From NCBI RefSeq assembly GCF_020184175.1, contig NC_065530.1, forward strand, positions 40,649,260 to 40,713,259: DNA of 64,000 nucleotides, read 5' to 3'. Below are positions 41,261-52,297 of the stretch, piece after piece. Below the pieces are notes generated by a model that was not told where the DNA came from, searched no databases, and saw only the letters and a program-made list of their open reading frames with translations. This stretch comes from Aphis gossypii. Taxonomy: Eukaryota > Arthropoda > Insecta > Hemiptera > Aphididae. Position numbers and translations under genes: made by a program. Each line of letters starts with the position of its first letter. The first letter of the stretch is position 1.

Positions 41261-41720
41261 AATTAAGACTGGGATTTTATACCCTAAAAATTTTTTAAAA
41301 ATGCATAATGACTCGAAAAATTTTAAAAAGCTTTTATAAAAATGACTTTAAATTTATTAAAAAAAAATACATTATACAATAAGATGGTCAGAAAAGTCAA
41401 ATTTCATTGACCTGTACGGCTGCACCTACTTCGCTTAACCTAGAAAAATTATTTTCATAAATGATTTAATATTTTTTAATCATGTAGGTGTGTATACATC
41501 TTAAAATAAAATTTTAAATTTATATTTTGTTCCCAATAATTTAATATATGCTTTAAAACTCTAAAATGGTTTAAAAATTTAAAAATTCCAAAAAATGCCA
41601 ATTAAATTTTCTTATTTCCATTAATTGTACATAAAATAAATTTGTGACAATACGAACAATGCACAGTACCTAAACTCTATAAAACAATGCAAACTGCATC
41701 GAAATCCCAACCTTAGTTAT
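41261..41720. mobile_element. MITE related to the SETDB1-intron element
   Basis: The ends AATTAAGACTGGGATTTT and, on the minus strand, AACTAAGGTTGGGATTTC are inverted repeats. The interior carries AAAATGC and ATGAC motifs as in the 14213-14745 element. No open frame and no resolved target duplication. Confidence 0.5.
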
Positions 41721-43129
41721 AACACGCGTGCACGATATATTGTAATATTTGTCGTATTTATTCATATTAAGTAAACTGAGCTTATTTTGGAGAGACTAGA
41801 GGTGGTAATTGTATCGGGATAAAAATAATTGGATTTCAAAAGTTGGCTTTATCAAATTATATGCACATGCATTTGTGCTCGATCCCTAAATTATATATAT
41901 ATCTACCTATACTCTAAATTGAAAATTTGACAAGATATGACCAAACGATAAATTAAATTTATTTCGTGGTATAAAACGTGCAGCATAATATATTCAATAT
42001 ATTATATTGTATATAGTGTATTTGTAATTTTGTATATATTATTGTGTATCTACTGTACGAATGCATTCCTTATAGCCGATACATTTAAAAATATTAAAGA
42101 ATAAAATAATAATTTTGATCGAAATACAAAATAATATGTACCTACATCTTAACATTATATTAATGGCTAAGACGATCTTTTAACTACCACTAATGTATTA
42201 TGAAAAACGATAATACACAATACATCATCATTATCGTTTTTAAATACTTTACAAAAAAAACTTATAGACATTTTGTACTTTTTAAATGTTAAAAATGTGT
42301 GTGGAATGTACTTATTATTATAGTTCACAGACACAAATCGTACAAACATTATAATAAGGGAATGTTAAAAATTAGAGTTGCATGAAATCTGATAGACGTT
42401 TAAATCTGGTCTAAGTATAGGCGTCCATTGGGGGTGGCAAGATAGAGCACTTTCCCCCCCCCCTGGACAAAAAAAATATTATGAATTTGTAGCTCAATAA
42501 ATATAAAATAATATTATTATTATCTTTATTATTTTACATTTGAAATTTTTTTTATTTTGACCCCATCTAAGATGTTACCTAGAGGTGCCCATGAGTCTAA
42601 GTCAAAATCATACTAATTATATGATATAAGTAAAGGTAATGTATATAATAATGTATTTTTCTATCTTTACTTATATTTAATGATCACCGCAAACTCAAAT
42701 TATAAGCAATATTGTGTACTCAAGACACATTCATATAACATTAAAAATAAATAACAGACATAATTATGTATTAGATAGGTATTATCTTTGCACGATGATA
42801 TCAATTTATCCCGAAAACTCCATTTACTGCAGCTATTAGGAATTAAGTAATAACATTCTACCGAACATTCCCATATAGTTAGGTATTAGGTACTCAATTT
42901 TCTACCTATATATAACCTTCCCGATGAATATAAATTAAATTATCAGGATAAATTCATTAAAGATATATTTTCATACATTCGTAATGGTAATTTTTATCTT
43001 AAATATATTATATAACTGTGCAAATGGAATAATTTCCATTTATCTGTAGATACGATTAACACTGTACACTACCGACCACGATGGGACAAGATATTATAAT
43101 ATTATTATTATTAATGTAGAGGGTGTAAA

Positions 43130-43550
43130 ACGACGATTAGTGATGACGACAGAGCGGTGCAGTAGACAGCCGACGGTGGGCGAATGAGCGATCGCATTTA
43201 TGACGTATTGGCGCGCTGTTCACCACCCGAGACTGGACCGCGATGGCGATCGACGGTCACCACCGATCCAGGTCCCCCCGTTCCTGGCGGCCACCTCGTC
43301 AAGGATATTACCCGTCAGCACTGCTTTTGCGCAGTGTTTATGCACGTATATTATTGCGTAATCGGCGGTCGGTCCACCAACTGTACCTACCTGCGATTTG
43401 GCGCCTTCCCAGACCTACGACCATCGGGTTGCTACAAATATCTCACCATTGCCGCAGGTACAATTCGCACACGACGCAATTTACCTGTCCAGCAACAACG
43501 CTCGATGACGGTGTCCGACTATGGGGATGAAATGTTTTAAAATTTTGCCT
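43130..43550. other. Isolated GC-rich block, possible small gene or exon
   Basis: About 420 bp with normal CpG content stands out from the AT-rich surroundings. Two overlapping plus-strand frames are open: 43184-43540 from ATG (118 codons, starting MSDRIYDVLARC) and 43243-43530. I recognise neither. AATAAA follows at about 43681, and on the minus strand CTGGACAG then GTAAAT could be a donor. It could be a small orphan gene, a 5' UTR exon or a promoter; open frames alone do not prove coding in a GC-rich block. Confidence 0.3.
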
Positions 43551-43969
43551 ATAACCCCCCGCCAACCCAAAAAATTATATTTATCATAAGCATCTCTTTT
43601 TAGTGCAATAAGTGTATTTAAGCATGTGGCATGGAAAAAAATAATTACAAAATATTCTATAATGTGCAATAATAGAAGTAAATAAATGAAGTTAACCAGT
43701 CTTCTTTAAAAAAAGGAGGTGAAAAACGTGTAAATGTGTAAAAAACGTGGATATACAGTGAGATCCTAAGAGTTATTTGGCATCTTCAGCTAGTATACTG
43801 TATTACAGTCAAAATCTCAAACTCATCAGGTTGGATTCTGCAATAAGAGGAATAATATTTATCAAGGGAAATATTTATTAAGGTAAAAGATATATAGGTT
43901 ATACTATATCTTATAACCATTAATGTAAAATATACCATCAAAAAATGTAGATCATGGTATATTTTAAAA

Positions 43970-43974
43970 GATTC
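43970..43974. repeat. Target-site duplication, left copy (GATTC)
   Basis: The five bases GATTC before the 5' LTR are repeated directly after the 3' LTR (52293-52297). Confidence 0.9.
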
Positions 43975-44223
43975 TGTCTCGTATACTCATTATATTTTAT
44001 TATTTATGTTAACGTTTTAATGAGTACCTATATTGTTGTTATCAACGTATTATTGTTGTTATTATTAATGGTAATTGTCGCTCGACCGGTGTCTCCCAAC
44101 TGCACTGTCGTTAGTCGGACTTGAGCACTGTGACGAGTCAAATATATACTTATCGTGTAAAATAAAGGAAAAAATTTACAGTCCACTAAGATTAAAGGCG
44201 TTGAATATATTAACCAGCTAACA
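43975..44223 (+). repeat. 5' LTR of the BEL/Pao element
   Basis: 249 bp, beginning TGTCTCG and ending AGCTAACA (TG...CA). It matches 52044-52292 base for base as far as I could compare. An AATAAA poly(A) signal lies at about 44161. Confidence 0.95.
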
Positions 44224-44225
44224 TT

Positions 44226-44243
44226 TGGTCCATCGGCCGGATC
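44226..44243 (+). other. Primer-binding site of the BEL/Pao element
   Basis: TGGTCCATCGGCCGGATC follows the LTR by two bases. It begins with TGG, the complement of a tRNA CCA end, and resembles a tRNA-Gly 3' end with one mismatch near the start. The tRNA identity is inference. Confidence 0.55.
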
Positions 44244-44656
44244 GCAAGAGTGTCGTGTATTATCTCTTGTTGATTTCAATCGGGTTAACGCGTCAGTGAA
44301 ATTCAAAAGGAAGTTCGTATTGAAAGTTCACATCGTGGGATGAACTAACGAAGAAAAATCAAGGTAAGAGAGTCATTCCTATTGTATAAAAAATTATCAT
44401 AGGTCCCTTATCCCTTAAACTACAAATAGACACGTATTCAAGGGTTAGGTAGAGTTAGCAATTCGTAGTTAGTAAAATTAGTTATTTAAAATAATCAAAA
44501 CTAACAGAGTCCGTCCATAGCAGATAGGTACAAAGTACAACTTGTAGCAACAGTCATATAGATTACATAATTATTGGATATTCCATTATGCAATAGTTTA
44601 AATAGGGCGACACATTGAATGGTTGGCAACTACATCTATATACAAGAGCATTAAAT

Positions 44657-45718
44657 ATGGTTGAAAACATACCAGCATTGATAGCGCGAAGAGGCCAATT
44701 AAGGGCAGCGATAACTAGATTCTCAACTTATATACAATCAGAAGGACGAGAAGTCGTACAGATCGAGATTCGTAAAGCAAAAATAGAAGAGAACTGGTAC
44801 GAATTTGAAAAGGTACAATCGGCAATAGAAGACAACGATGAAGAAAGTCGAAATACAAGTGAACATTATCCCTACCGAATAGAATTTGAAAACTTGTACT
44901 TCAAGATCATGTCAGAAGCCGAGATATGTATAAGAGCGTCAAAACAGGAAAGTTCAAAGGTCGAAACAAAAAATTTAATCGATTGGGGTCATAGCAGCGA
45001 AGAAAAAACACAAAAAACCAGTACTAAATCAATAGTCAGATTGGCTCCATTGAATATTCCCGTTTTTTCAGGAAAATATGACGAATGGATGTCATTTAAA
45101 GATATTTATACGTCGGTAATACATACTAACGAGGACTTGACAGCCATAGAAAAATTTTTCTATTTAAGGTCATCTCTGTCTAATGACGCAGCAAGTTGTA
45201 TAAAATATTTGGAAACTACCGCAACAAATTATGATACGGCTTGGAAAAGTCTGATCAATCGATACGACAACAAAAAAATTTTGATACAGACGCACGTAAA
45301 AAATATTGTAGATTTGCCTTCAATAAACGAGAGCAACTCGACAAAATTACGTCAATTTTCTGACGATCTCGTCAGCAATATGAAAGCTCTAGAAACGCTT
45401 GGACAGAAGCCGCAAGAGTGGGGCCCGCTGTTGTTGCATATACTGTGTTCAAAATTAAACAACGGGACGTTGAAAGAGTGGGAGATTAAATCGGTCAAGG
45501 ACAAAATACCGTCTGTTACGGAATTAATCCAGTTCATAGAGGAGCGGTTCCAAATATCCGAATCCATTGAATCGTCGAAATATATAAATACAGAGTCTGC
45601 AGCAAAGGAAAAAGGTCTTACAAGGTTTAGTAAAAATAATAAATACAAATCCGCAACAAGTTCAACGGCATTTACATCGACAGCTACGGCGGTATGTTAT
45701 GCGTGTACAGTGATGTAG
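44657..45718 (+). pseudogene. gag: BEL/Pao gag, 5' part, interrupted
   Basis: Encodes the structural Gag of the retrotransposon. The first ATG in frame is 44657 (MVENIPALIARRGQLRAAI); the frame is open further upstream but without ATG. The region around IPVFSGKYDEWMSFKDIYTS is the DUF1759 core typical of BEL/Pao Gag. The frame runs into the hAT insertion at 45708, just after the first CxxC (CYAC) of the zinc-knuckle region, and hits a stop at 45716-45718 inside the inserted DNA. The remaining Gag cysteines lie beyond the insertion, in the same frame. Confidence 0.9.
45701..45707. repeat. hAT target duplication, left copy
   Basis: GCGTGTA is repeated at 47708-47714 on the other side of the inserted element, 7 clear bases of the 8 expected for hAT. 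Confidence 0.8.
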
Positions 45719-47707
45719 TCGTAATATTTTTAGTGAGTATACGCTTAAATGTGATTGAAATATAAACGTGGGGGGGCTTCGCCCCCCACACCCCCCCCCC
45801 GTTACCTTTATGCTACATTGATTTTGTTTTATATTTATCATAATATTACATAGGTACACTATATTACTACCCTGCTGCAATTAAGACTTTACAGTCTACA
45901 ATATATATATTATATATTATTAAATATTTTAATTTTTTCTTTTTTATGATTACCTACATGGGCTATATTGAGTTAATGACACACAGATAGTAAGTATTCA
46001 AGTAATATTAAGTTTTAATCAAATAGGATTTTTAAGTTTAAATTATACACATATATATTATATTATTAATTAATAAAAATAAGAAACAGAATTATATGAA
46101 AATATTAAAATACAAAATAAAATATATAAATAATTTTATGTATAAATACAATATAAATTATAATATTTATATTTCATAAATCTAATTATAAACAAAAAAA
46201 TAAATTATAAAATTTTCCATAGACTAGCCTTTTCTTCATTTAATTTTATCTGTGCAACTTTTCGAGATCTGTTATCATGTGTAGATCTATGTTTGATCAG
46301 CCAACTTTTTACATAATTTGTTGGATTCCATATTGCAACTGGTGGTCCATTAATATTTATAAACATTAGACTAGAAATGTTAGTAACGGATAATCTAGAC
46401 CTGAGATCTGAACATATTAAATTCATTTGGCTAAATCCCCTTTCACATTCAGCCGTTGAAACTGGAAATGTTTTTATTAAAATGTCCAATTCTTTTAACT
46501 CGTCATTGATAATTTTATTGTTAATATATTTTCGAAAGCCTTGAATTGCATTATCTGTATTTAATAGAAATCTATTCGTCAATCTCTTTATTTCATCTTC
46601 GCCAAATCTTATATTTTCAACTGTACAAGGCCATGTATGTTCATTTAAAATTTGCATATCATTTAAAATACAAGATTCCTCTTCATTTGTTTCAAGTAAA
46701 CGTGAGTTAAGGTTAGTACATAAACTTGTCAAAAATTGTTTATGGTTTAAATAGCATACTTTTTTATTACTAGATAAAACTATGGTTTTGAATATCATAG
46801 TTTTTTGTGCAGTTAAAGCTTCTAACATGAAATCTCCATTTTTGGTTTTAAAAGAATCAATCACTCTGATTGTTCTTTTAATTGATTCATCAGCACGCGA
46901 CAATGTAATTGAATGACTTTGTAATTCACGAGATAAATATGACAATTCTTTAAGTACGTCACACATTAGTGCCAAGTCTAAGACAAATTCTGGACTTCCT
47001 AACCGCTTACTTAATCCAAGATATTTAGATCTAGATTTTTGATCTCTTAGGTTATCATATGAAGAATTTTGTAAGTGGTTGTATAACGCTGGATATGTTT
47101 TCCATACAATTTCTACTGCTCTGAAGCTACTGGCTACCCAACGAACATCAAGAACTCGTCCTACCTTTAAGAATAAAAGTTTTACTTCCACGCTTATTTT
47201 TCTCTGGTTCCATGTTTAACGTTTATTACAATTATTAAATGCTTAAAATATGTTAATATAAGTTAGAAAAACAACAGACAGCAGTTCCTACAATGACGAA
47301 TGACGATTATGGTGGTTATACACATTATTATTTATTAATTGTATTATTATTGGTAGACGAAGCCGGGCGTTGCTGGTGTTTTGTAGCGTCTTATCAGTTA
47401 GGTACATATAATACGTTTTCCCACAATATTTATAAATAACTCTATGGTCAGTATATCCATGGCTAAGTATTGGGTATTATTTAGCCATGGGTAATCATAC
47501 GCTGTGCAATAGATAATCTGATAATATTAATATCCAATTACAGTCTTATACTTTCGTAATTTGCACTGTTTGTAGAATAACTGAATAAATGCATTCCAAT
47601 ATGCGTATACCCGCGTATCATGTGTTATTCTATAGGTATACGCACTTACGGAAAATCAGAGAAGTGGGTATACGCCGTATACCCGCGTATACCCTCCACT
47701 ACACCAA
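45708..47707 (-). mobile_element. hAT element inserted in BEL gag
   Basis: A 2000-bp insert flanked by GCGTGTA. The left end is CAGTGATGTAGT; the right end on the minus strand reads TTGGTGTAGTGG, so the termini are similar but not perfect, and both sub-termini carry GTATACGC motifs. A G-run/C-run hairpin (GGGGGGCTTCGCCCCCC) lies at about 45770-45790. The interior carries the C-terminal part of a hAT transposase on the minus strand. The flanking gag frame is the same on both sides, which fixes the borders. Confidence 0.88.
46205..47191 (-). pseudogene. hAT transposase, N-terminally truncated
   Basis: An open frame of about 328 codons. The C-terminal half holds the hAT dimerisation domain (FPVSTAECERGFSQMNLICS followed by DLRSRLS), of the KIAA1586/ZNF862-like kind. 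The N-terminal part has VGRVLDVRWVASSFRAV, the region before the catalytic insertion in this group. The BED zinc finger and the first catalytic region are missing. Upstream on the minus strand an ATG at about 47213 starts MEPEKNKRGSK in another frame, running straight into this region, as if an internal deletion had joined the true 5' end to the 3' half out of frame. Probably not active. Confidence 0.85.
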
Positions 47708-50700
47708 GCGTGTAATCAGCCGCACACTATTTACAAATGTCCAGTATTTACTGCTTTATCGACACGTGATCGTATTGACAAGGTAGTCCAACTAGAGCTT
47801 TGCAAAATTTGTTTACGCAAACACAGCGGTAGTAAATGTTTTGGTAAATATTGTTTTAAATGTAATAAACCACATAATACGATGTTACATTTAAACCAAA
47901 AACATAATATCAACGAACCAGTTTCAAACACAGATAAAGGTGAACAGACGGCGACGACGTCAACGACAACACATGTCGCTAATGAGACCGATAACGTGTT
48001 GCTAGGTACCGCGGTAGTAGAAGTATTCGGCCTAAACGGCGAAAGAACTTACGCCCGGGCATTGCTCGACTCGGGGTCGACAAATCACTTTATTTGTTCG
48101 GAGTTGGTAAACATTTTAAGATTAAATAAACATAAGACCAATCATATTGTTTACGGCATCGGGAATTCAAAACAGAACGTGACTGCCACGGTATCGTTAA
48201 GAATCAAATCGCGTGTGAGTGATTATGAAATAAACACGCAATTATTAATTGTTCCAAAAATCACGGGAGATTTACCCGCGCGAAGAGTGTCCAAAGGTAA
48301 AGTGAAACTCGAAAGGATTACACTGGCGGATCCGTCATATAACGTTCCGCAAAAAATTGACATATTAATTGGAGCACGTCATTTTTATGACATTGTGGGT
48401 GCGCAGCAGTATAAACCGGATTCAAATGGCCCTGTATATCGAGAGTCTAAATTTGGATATATTATTTCTGGTTTAACATCAAACGACACAAACATAAAAA
48501 ACACGATTTCCTGTTATTCATCAAACAGTCACGAAAATATTCATGAAAACAAATATGAGTCTTTAGAAAATGTAATACAACAGTTTTGGCGCATCGAGGA
48601 TTACGGCCAAAGCAAACCTTACACGAGGGAAGAACAAACTTGTGAACAACATTTCAAGCAAAATGTTAGTCGTAGCGAGAGCGGTCGATTTGTGGTACAT
48701 CTGCCGTTCCGCGGAAACGTCTCAAAATTAGGCAAGTCCTACGACATCGCAAAAAGAAGATTATTCGCAATAGAAAGGCGATTTATAAAAAATCCCTCGC
48801 TGAAAGGGGATTACGTAAAGTTTATGACCGAATATGAAAAATTAAACCATATGACACAGAATATGGACAACGAAGAAATCGAAGTGCCCGGTCGTATGTG
48901 CTATCTAGCTCACCATTGCGTACAAAATGAAAACAGTCTCACAACAAAATTACGCGTAGTATTTGATGCCTCCACAAAAACAGAAAGTGGGGTTAGTTTA
49001 AACGACGTACTGCAAAAGGGACCGTCAATACAAGAGGAATTAATTCACATATTAGCCAGATTTCGCACTCACAATTTTGTGGTAACTGCCGATATAAAAA
49101 AAATGTACCGACAGATACAGGTCTGTGAGAAACATCGTGATTATCAACGTATATTGTGGAGAGAGAACGTTAATGACCCTATAAAGATATATCGATTAAA
49201 CACTGTCACCTATGGGACAGTACCTGCTTCGTATCTCGCGACAGCTTGTTTACAAAGATTATCTGAAATCGGACAAGGTCAATATCCAACAGTTGCACCA
49301 TTAATTGCACGGGATTTTTATATGGACGATTTTATCAGCGGTGCAGCTACAAAGAAAGACGCAATCGAGATACGCAATGCACTTATCAAATTAATGTCTA
49401 CAGCTAAATTAGAGCTAGGTAAATGGGCGTCTAACGATTCTGATATAATTCGAGATAGTTTCGGCAACAATGACGGCTTAGTGGATTTTCAAGAGACAAG
49501 TAACGAGTTAACTAGAATACTTGGTCTATATTGGGACTCTCACACCGACGAACTTAAATATAAAATTAACGAAACTTCGGTAGTAACGCCTCTTACTAAA
49601 CGCAATATATTGTCCGATATTGCCCGTATATACGACCCACTCGGCTTAATTGGTCCGGTAATAGTATGTGCAAAATTAATCATGCAAGAGTTATGGACAG
49701 AGGGTTTATCTTGGTCAGAACCGGTTTCAGAAAAGATAAGCAGTGAGTGGTATAAATACAAATCCGAATTATCGCATCTAAATGCAATTAAAATTCCGCG
49801 TCAAATTACGATAAACGATAAAATACACTCTATACAAATACACGGTTTCGCGGATGCAAGTATTAAGGCATATGGATGTTGTTTGTATTTACGTTGTACG
49901 GACATGAATAACAAACATACGGTACGATTAATTGGCGCAAAGTCAAAGGTAGCACCACTAAAAATATTATCGCTACCACGATTAGAATTGTGTGCCGCTC
50001 TATTGCTAGCAAAGGTAGCAAATAAGATCGTACCAAGGTTGAGATTGTCAATCAGTAGAACATATTATTGGACCGATTCCAGCGTTACGTGGTGTTGGAT
50101 CACGTCAACGTCGAAAAAATGGAAAACCTTCGTCGCACACAGAGTTGGTCAAATTCAAGAGATCACGTCTCCCTTAAACTGGTTTCACATTAGCGGTGTC
50201 GATAATCCGGCGGACGTGATTTCACGCGGTTGTTGTCCCACCCAATTAGCGAGTTTATCAGTCTGGTGGAACGGGCCGAGTTGGTTGTCACGACACGAAA
50301 ACGATTGGCCTGATACGATGAACCGCTCATTAGATTGTAACGAGGAGAGTGCAGAAACAAAAACAAACGCGATAAGCGCTCTATGCACTACGGCAAGTGA
50401 TATAAATATCATAAATCGTTATTCGTCTTTTGGTAAATTGTTAAGAGTCGTGGCATATTGTTTACGATTTAAAACTAATTGCTCACGTAAAATAAACAAA
50501 ACAGGCGATCGGTGCCGACGAATCGGTAATTTAAGTGCTGACGAAATAAAACTAGCAAAAACGTCATTAATTAAAGTTGTTCAAAGGGATGAGTTTGCCA
50601 ATGAGATAAAATCTATGCTTAACGGAGAAGCAGTATCCAGTAAGAGTAAGTTATTTCGTCTGCGACCGTTCTTAGATAAAAATAATATAATATGCGTGGG

Positions 50701-51919
50701 TGGACGCTTAAAACATGCAGCATCAATTTCGATTTTCCAGCGTAACCCTATAGTGTTACCATCAAATAGTAATTTCACGAAATTGTTGTTATGTAACGAG
50801 CACGTAACACTAATGCACGGAGGTCCACAAGCTATATTATCGTCGTTACGCATGTGCTACTGGCCAATTAACGGCCGAAATTTAGCACGAAATATAGTAA
50901 ACAAATGCGTGGTTTGTTTCAAACAGAAACCTATTATAATGCAACCGATAATGGGTGATCTACCTAAACATCGAGTATCTCCAGGCCGCGCGTTTCTAAG
51001 ATGTGGCGTAGACTTCGCCGGGCCGTTTATGGTTAAAACTAGTATCCGAAGAAATGCCCCGAAAGTGAAGTCTTATGTAAGCGTTTTTATTTGTTTAGCC
51101 ACGCGAGCTATACATCTCGAGCTCGTCAGTGACCTGAGCACCGACGCCTTTATCCGCGCATTAAATAGATTTTTTGACCGTCGTGGAAAAAGCATTGTAA
51201 TCTACTCAGATAATGCAACGAATTTCGTCGGGGCAAACCGGAAATTAAAGGAATGGTACCAATTATTTCATAGTGACGAAAATAAAAAAAGGACTATGGA
51301 TACGTTATCAGATTTAGGCATTGATTGGAAATTCATACCTTCACCTCACTTCGGGGGTCTATGGGAAGCAGGTGTAAAATCTATGAAATCCTTATTATCT
51401 AAAGTCTTGGGTGAGTCGTACTTTACTTACGAAGAGTTGCTAACTATTATAACCCGAGCAGAGGCGTGTCTAAATAGTCGTCCTTTAACCCTTATGTCCT
51501 CCGATCCTAGTGATATGTCACATTTAACTCCCGGGCATTTTCTCATCGGTGACTCTCTCTCCGCCATACCAGAAGTTGATGAAACGAACGTACCAACAAG
51601 TTATCTATCTCGTTGGCGATGCGTGTCACAATATTCGGATATTCTATGGAGACGGTGGAGTAAAGAGTACCTGTCTCAGCTTCAGGAACGGTCAAAGTGG
51701 GCAAGCGAAAGGGGTGTAAAGCTGAAGGAAGATTCCATCGTTATCATGCGCGAGGAAAACCTTCCACCAATGAAATGGCGTTTAGGTCGGATTATCAATG
51801 TCATACCAGGGCAAGACGGTGTCATACGCGTGGCTGATGTGAAAACGGCGAATGGAACATTTCGTCGAGCCGTCAGGCAATTATGTCCATTACCATTTGT
51901 GGGTAATTGTAATTTGTAA
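47708..51919 (+). CDS. pol: BEL/Pao gag C-terminus and pol polyprotein
   Basis: Open from the right border of the hAT insertion (47708) to TAA at 51917-51919; the first ATG is 47882. The first about 60 codons give the rest of the Gag cysteine region (CKIC, CFKC). Counted from the ATG at 47882: aspartic protease DSGS at 63-66, then reverse transcriptase with YMDDF, RNase H (HGFADAS), integrase zinc domain (His, His, CVVC), integrase core with DFAGPF, YSDNATNF and an E in HFGGLWEAG, and a short C-terminal domain. No frameshift or stop is seen, so Pol appears intact although it is separated from the gag start by the hAT insertion. Confidence 0.94.
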   Translation, partial: ACNQPHTIYKCPVFTALSTRDRIDKVVQLELCKICLRKHSGSKCFGKYCFKCNKPHNTMLHLNQKHNINEPVSNTDKGEQTATTSTTTHVANETDNVLLGTAVVEVFGLNGERTYARALLDSGSTNHFICSELVNILRLNKHKTNHIVYGIGNSKQNVTATVSLRIKSRVSDYEINTQLLIVPKITGDLPARRVSKGKVKLERITLADPSYNVPQKIDILIGARHFYDIVGAQQYKPDSNGPVYRESKFGYIISGLTSNDTNIKNTISCYSSNSHENIHENKYESLENVIQQFWRIEDYGQSKPYTREEQTCEQHFKQNVSRSESGRFVVHLPFRGNVSKLGKSYDIAKRRLFAIERRFIKNPSLKGDYVKFMTEYEKLNHMTQNMDNEEIEVPGRMCYLAHHCVQNENSLTTKLRVVFDASTKTESGVSLNDVLQKGPSIQEELIHILARFRTHNFVVTADIKKMYRQIQVCEKHRDYQRILWRENVNDPIKIYRLNTVTYGTVPASYLATACLQRLSEIGQGQYPTVAPLIARDFYMDDFISGAATKKDAIEIRNALIKLMSTAKLELGKWASNDSDIIRDSFGNNDGLVDFQETSNELTRILGLYWDSHTDELKYKINETSVVTPLTKRNILSDIARIYDPLGLIGPVIVCAKLIMQELWTEGLSWSEPVSEKISSEWYKYKSELSHLNAIKIPRQITINDKIHSIQIHGFADASIKAYGCCLYLRCTDMNNKHTVRLIGAKSKVAPLKILSLPRLELCAALLLAKVANKIVPRLRLSISRTYYWTDSSVTWCWITSTSKKWKTFVAHRVGQIQEITSPLNWFHISGVDNPADVISRGCCPTQLASLSVWWNGPSWLSRHENDWPDTMNRSLDCNEESAETKTNAISALCTTASDINIINRYSSFGKLLRVVAYCLRFKTNCSRKINKTGDRCRRIGNLSADEIKLAKTSLIKVVQRDEFANEIKSMLNGEAVSSKSKLFRLRPFLDKNNIICVGGRLKHAASISIFQRNPIVLPSNSNFTKLLLCNEHVTLMHGGPQAILSSLRMCYWPINGRNLARNIVNKCVVCFKQKPIIMQPIMGDLPKHRVSPGRAFLRCGVDFAGPFMVKTSIRRNAPKVKSYVSVFICLATRAIHLELVSDLSTDAFIRALNRFFDRRGKSIVIYSDNATNFVGANRKLKEWYQLFHSDENKKRTMDTLSDLGIDWKFIPSPHFGGLWEAGVKSMKSLLSKVLGESYFTYEELLTIITRAEACLNSRPLTLMSSDPSDMSHLTPGHFLIGDSLSAIPEVDETNVPTSYLSRWRCVSQYSDILWRRWSKEYLSQLQERSKWASERGVKLKEDSIVIMREENLPPMKWRLGRIINVIPGQDGVIRVADVKTANGTFRRAVRQLCPLPFVGNCNL

Positions 51920-52029
51920 AAAATATTTACCTTTTGTTTATTTAGTTTGTATAATATGTCTATTAGGTGTAATTAAGATTAGTTTATATGTTGATTATAT
52001 AATTTGAATTATTATTTGAAATGTTATTT

Positions 52030-52043
52030 CAAGGCGGGCGGCT
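52030..52043 (+). other. Polypurine tract of the BEL/Pao element
   Basis: AAGGCGGGCGGCT directly precedes the 3' LTR, a G-rich tract in the place where plus-strand DNA synthesis is primed. Confidence 0.6.
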
Positions 52044-52292
52044 TGTCTCGTATACTCATTATATTTTATTATTTATGTTAACGTTTTAATGAGTACCTAT
52101 ATTGTTGTTATCAACGTATTATTGTTGTTATTATTAATGGTAATTGTCGCTCGACCGGTGTCTCCCAACTGCACTGTCGTTAGTCGGACTTGAGCACTGT
52201 GACGAGTCAAATATATACTTATCGTGTAAAATAAAGGAAAAAATTTACAGTCCACTAAGATTAAAGGCGTTGAATATATTAACCAGCTAACA
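52044..52292 (+). repeat. 3' LTR of the BEL/Pao element
   Basis: A 249-bp copy apparently identical to 43975-44223, followed by the duplicated target GATTC at 52293-52297. Confidence 0.95.
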
Positions 52293-52297
52293 GATTC

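Larger units (their letters stand above)
36881..43129. other. Gene-poor intergenic region with inverted-repeat elements
   Basis: No coding exon recognised over about 6 kb. It contains a hAT-like MITE (38381-39002), a long inverted repeat (40302-40900), a second MITE related to the one in the SETDB1 intron (41261-41720), and C-rich repeat debris near 42418-42600. Confidence 0.6.
43975..52292 (+). mobile_element. BEL/Pao LTR retrotransposon, full length
   Basis: Two 249-bp LTRs, a 5-bp target duplication (GATTC), a primer-binding site directly after the 5' LTR, a purine-rich tract before the 3' LTR, and gag-pol on the plus strand with the domain order protease, reverse transcriptase, RNase H, integrase of BEL/Pao. 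The element is 8.3 kb, of which 2.0 kb is a hAT insertion in gag. The LTRs look identical by eye, so the insertion is recent. The split gag makes this copy unlikely to act alone, though its LTRs could still drive transcription. Confidence 0.95.

Noticed and set aside
42418..42600. GGCGTCCATTGGGGG and GGTGCCCATGAG as possible element ends
   Set aside because: The two motifs face the same way rather than inward, and no target duplication was found.
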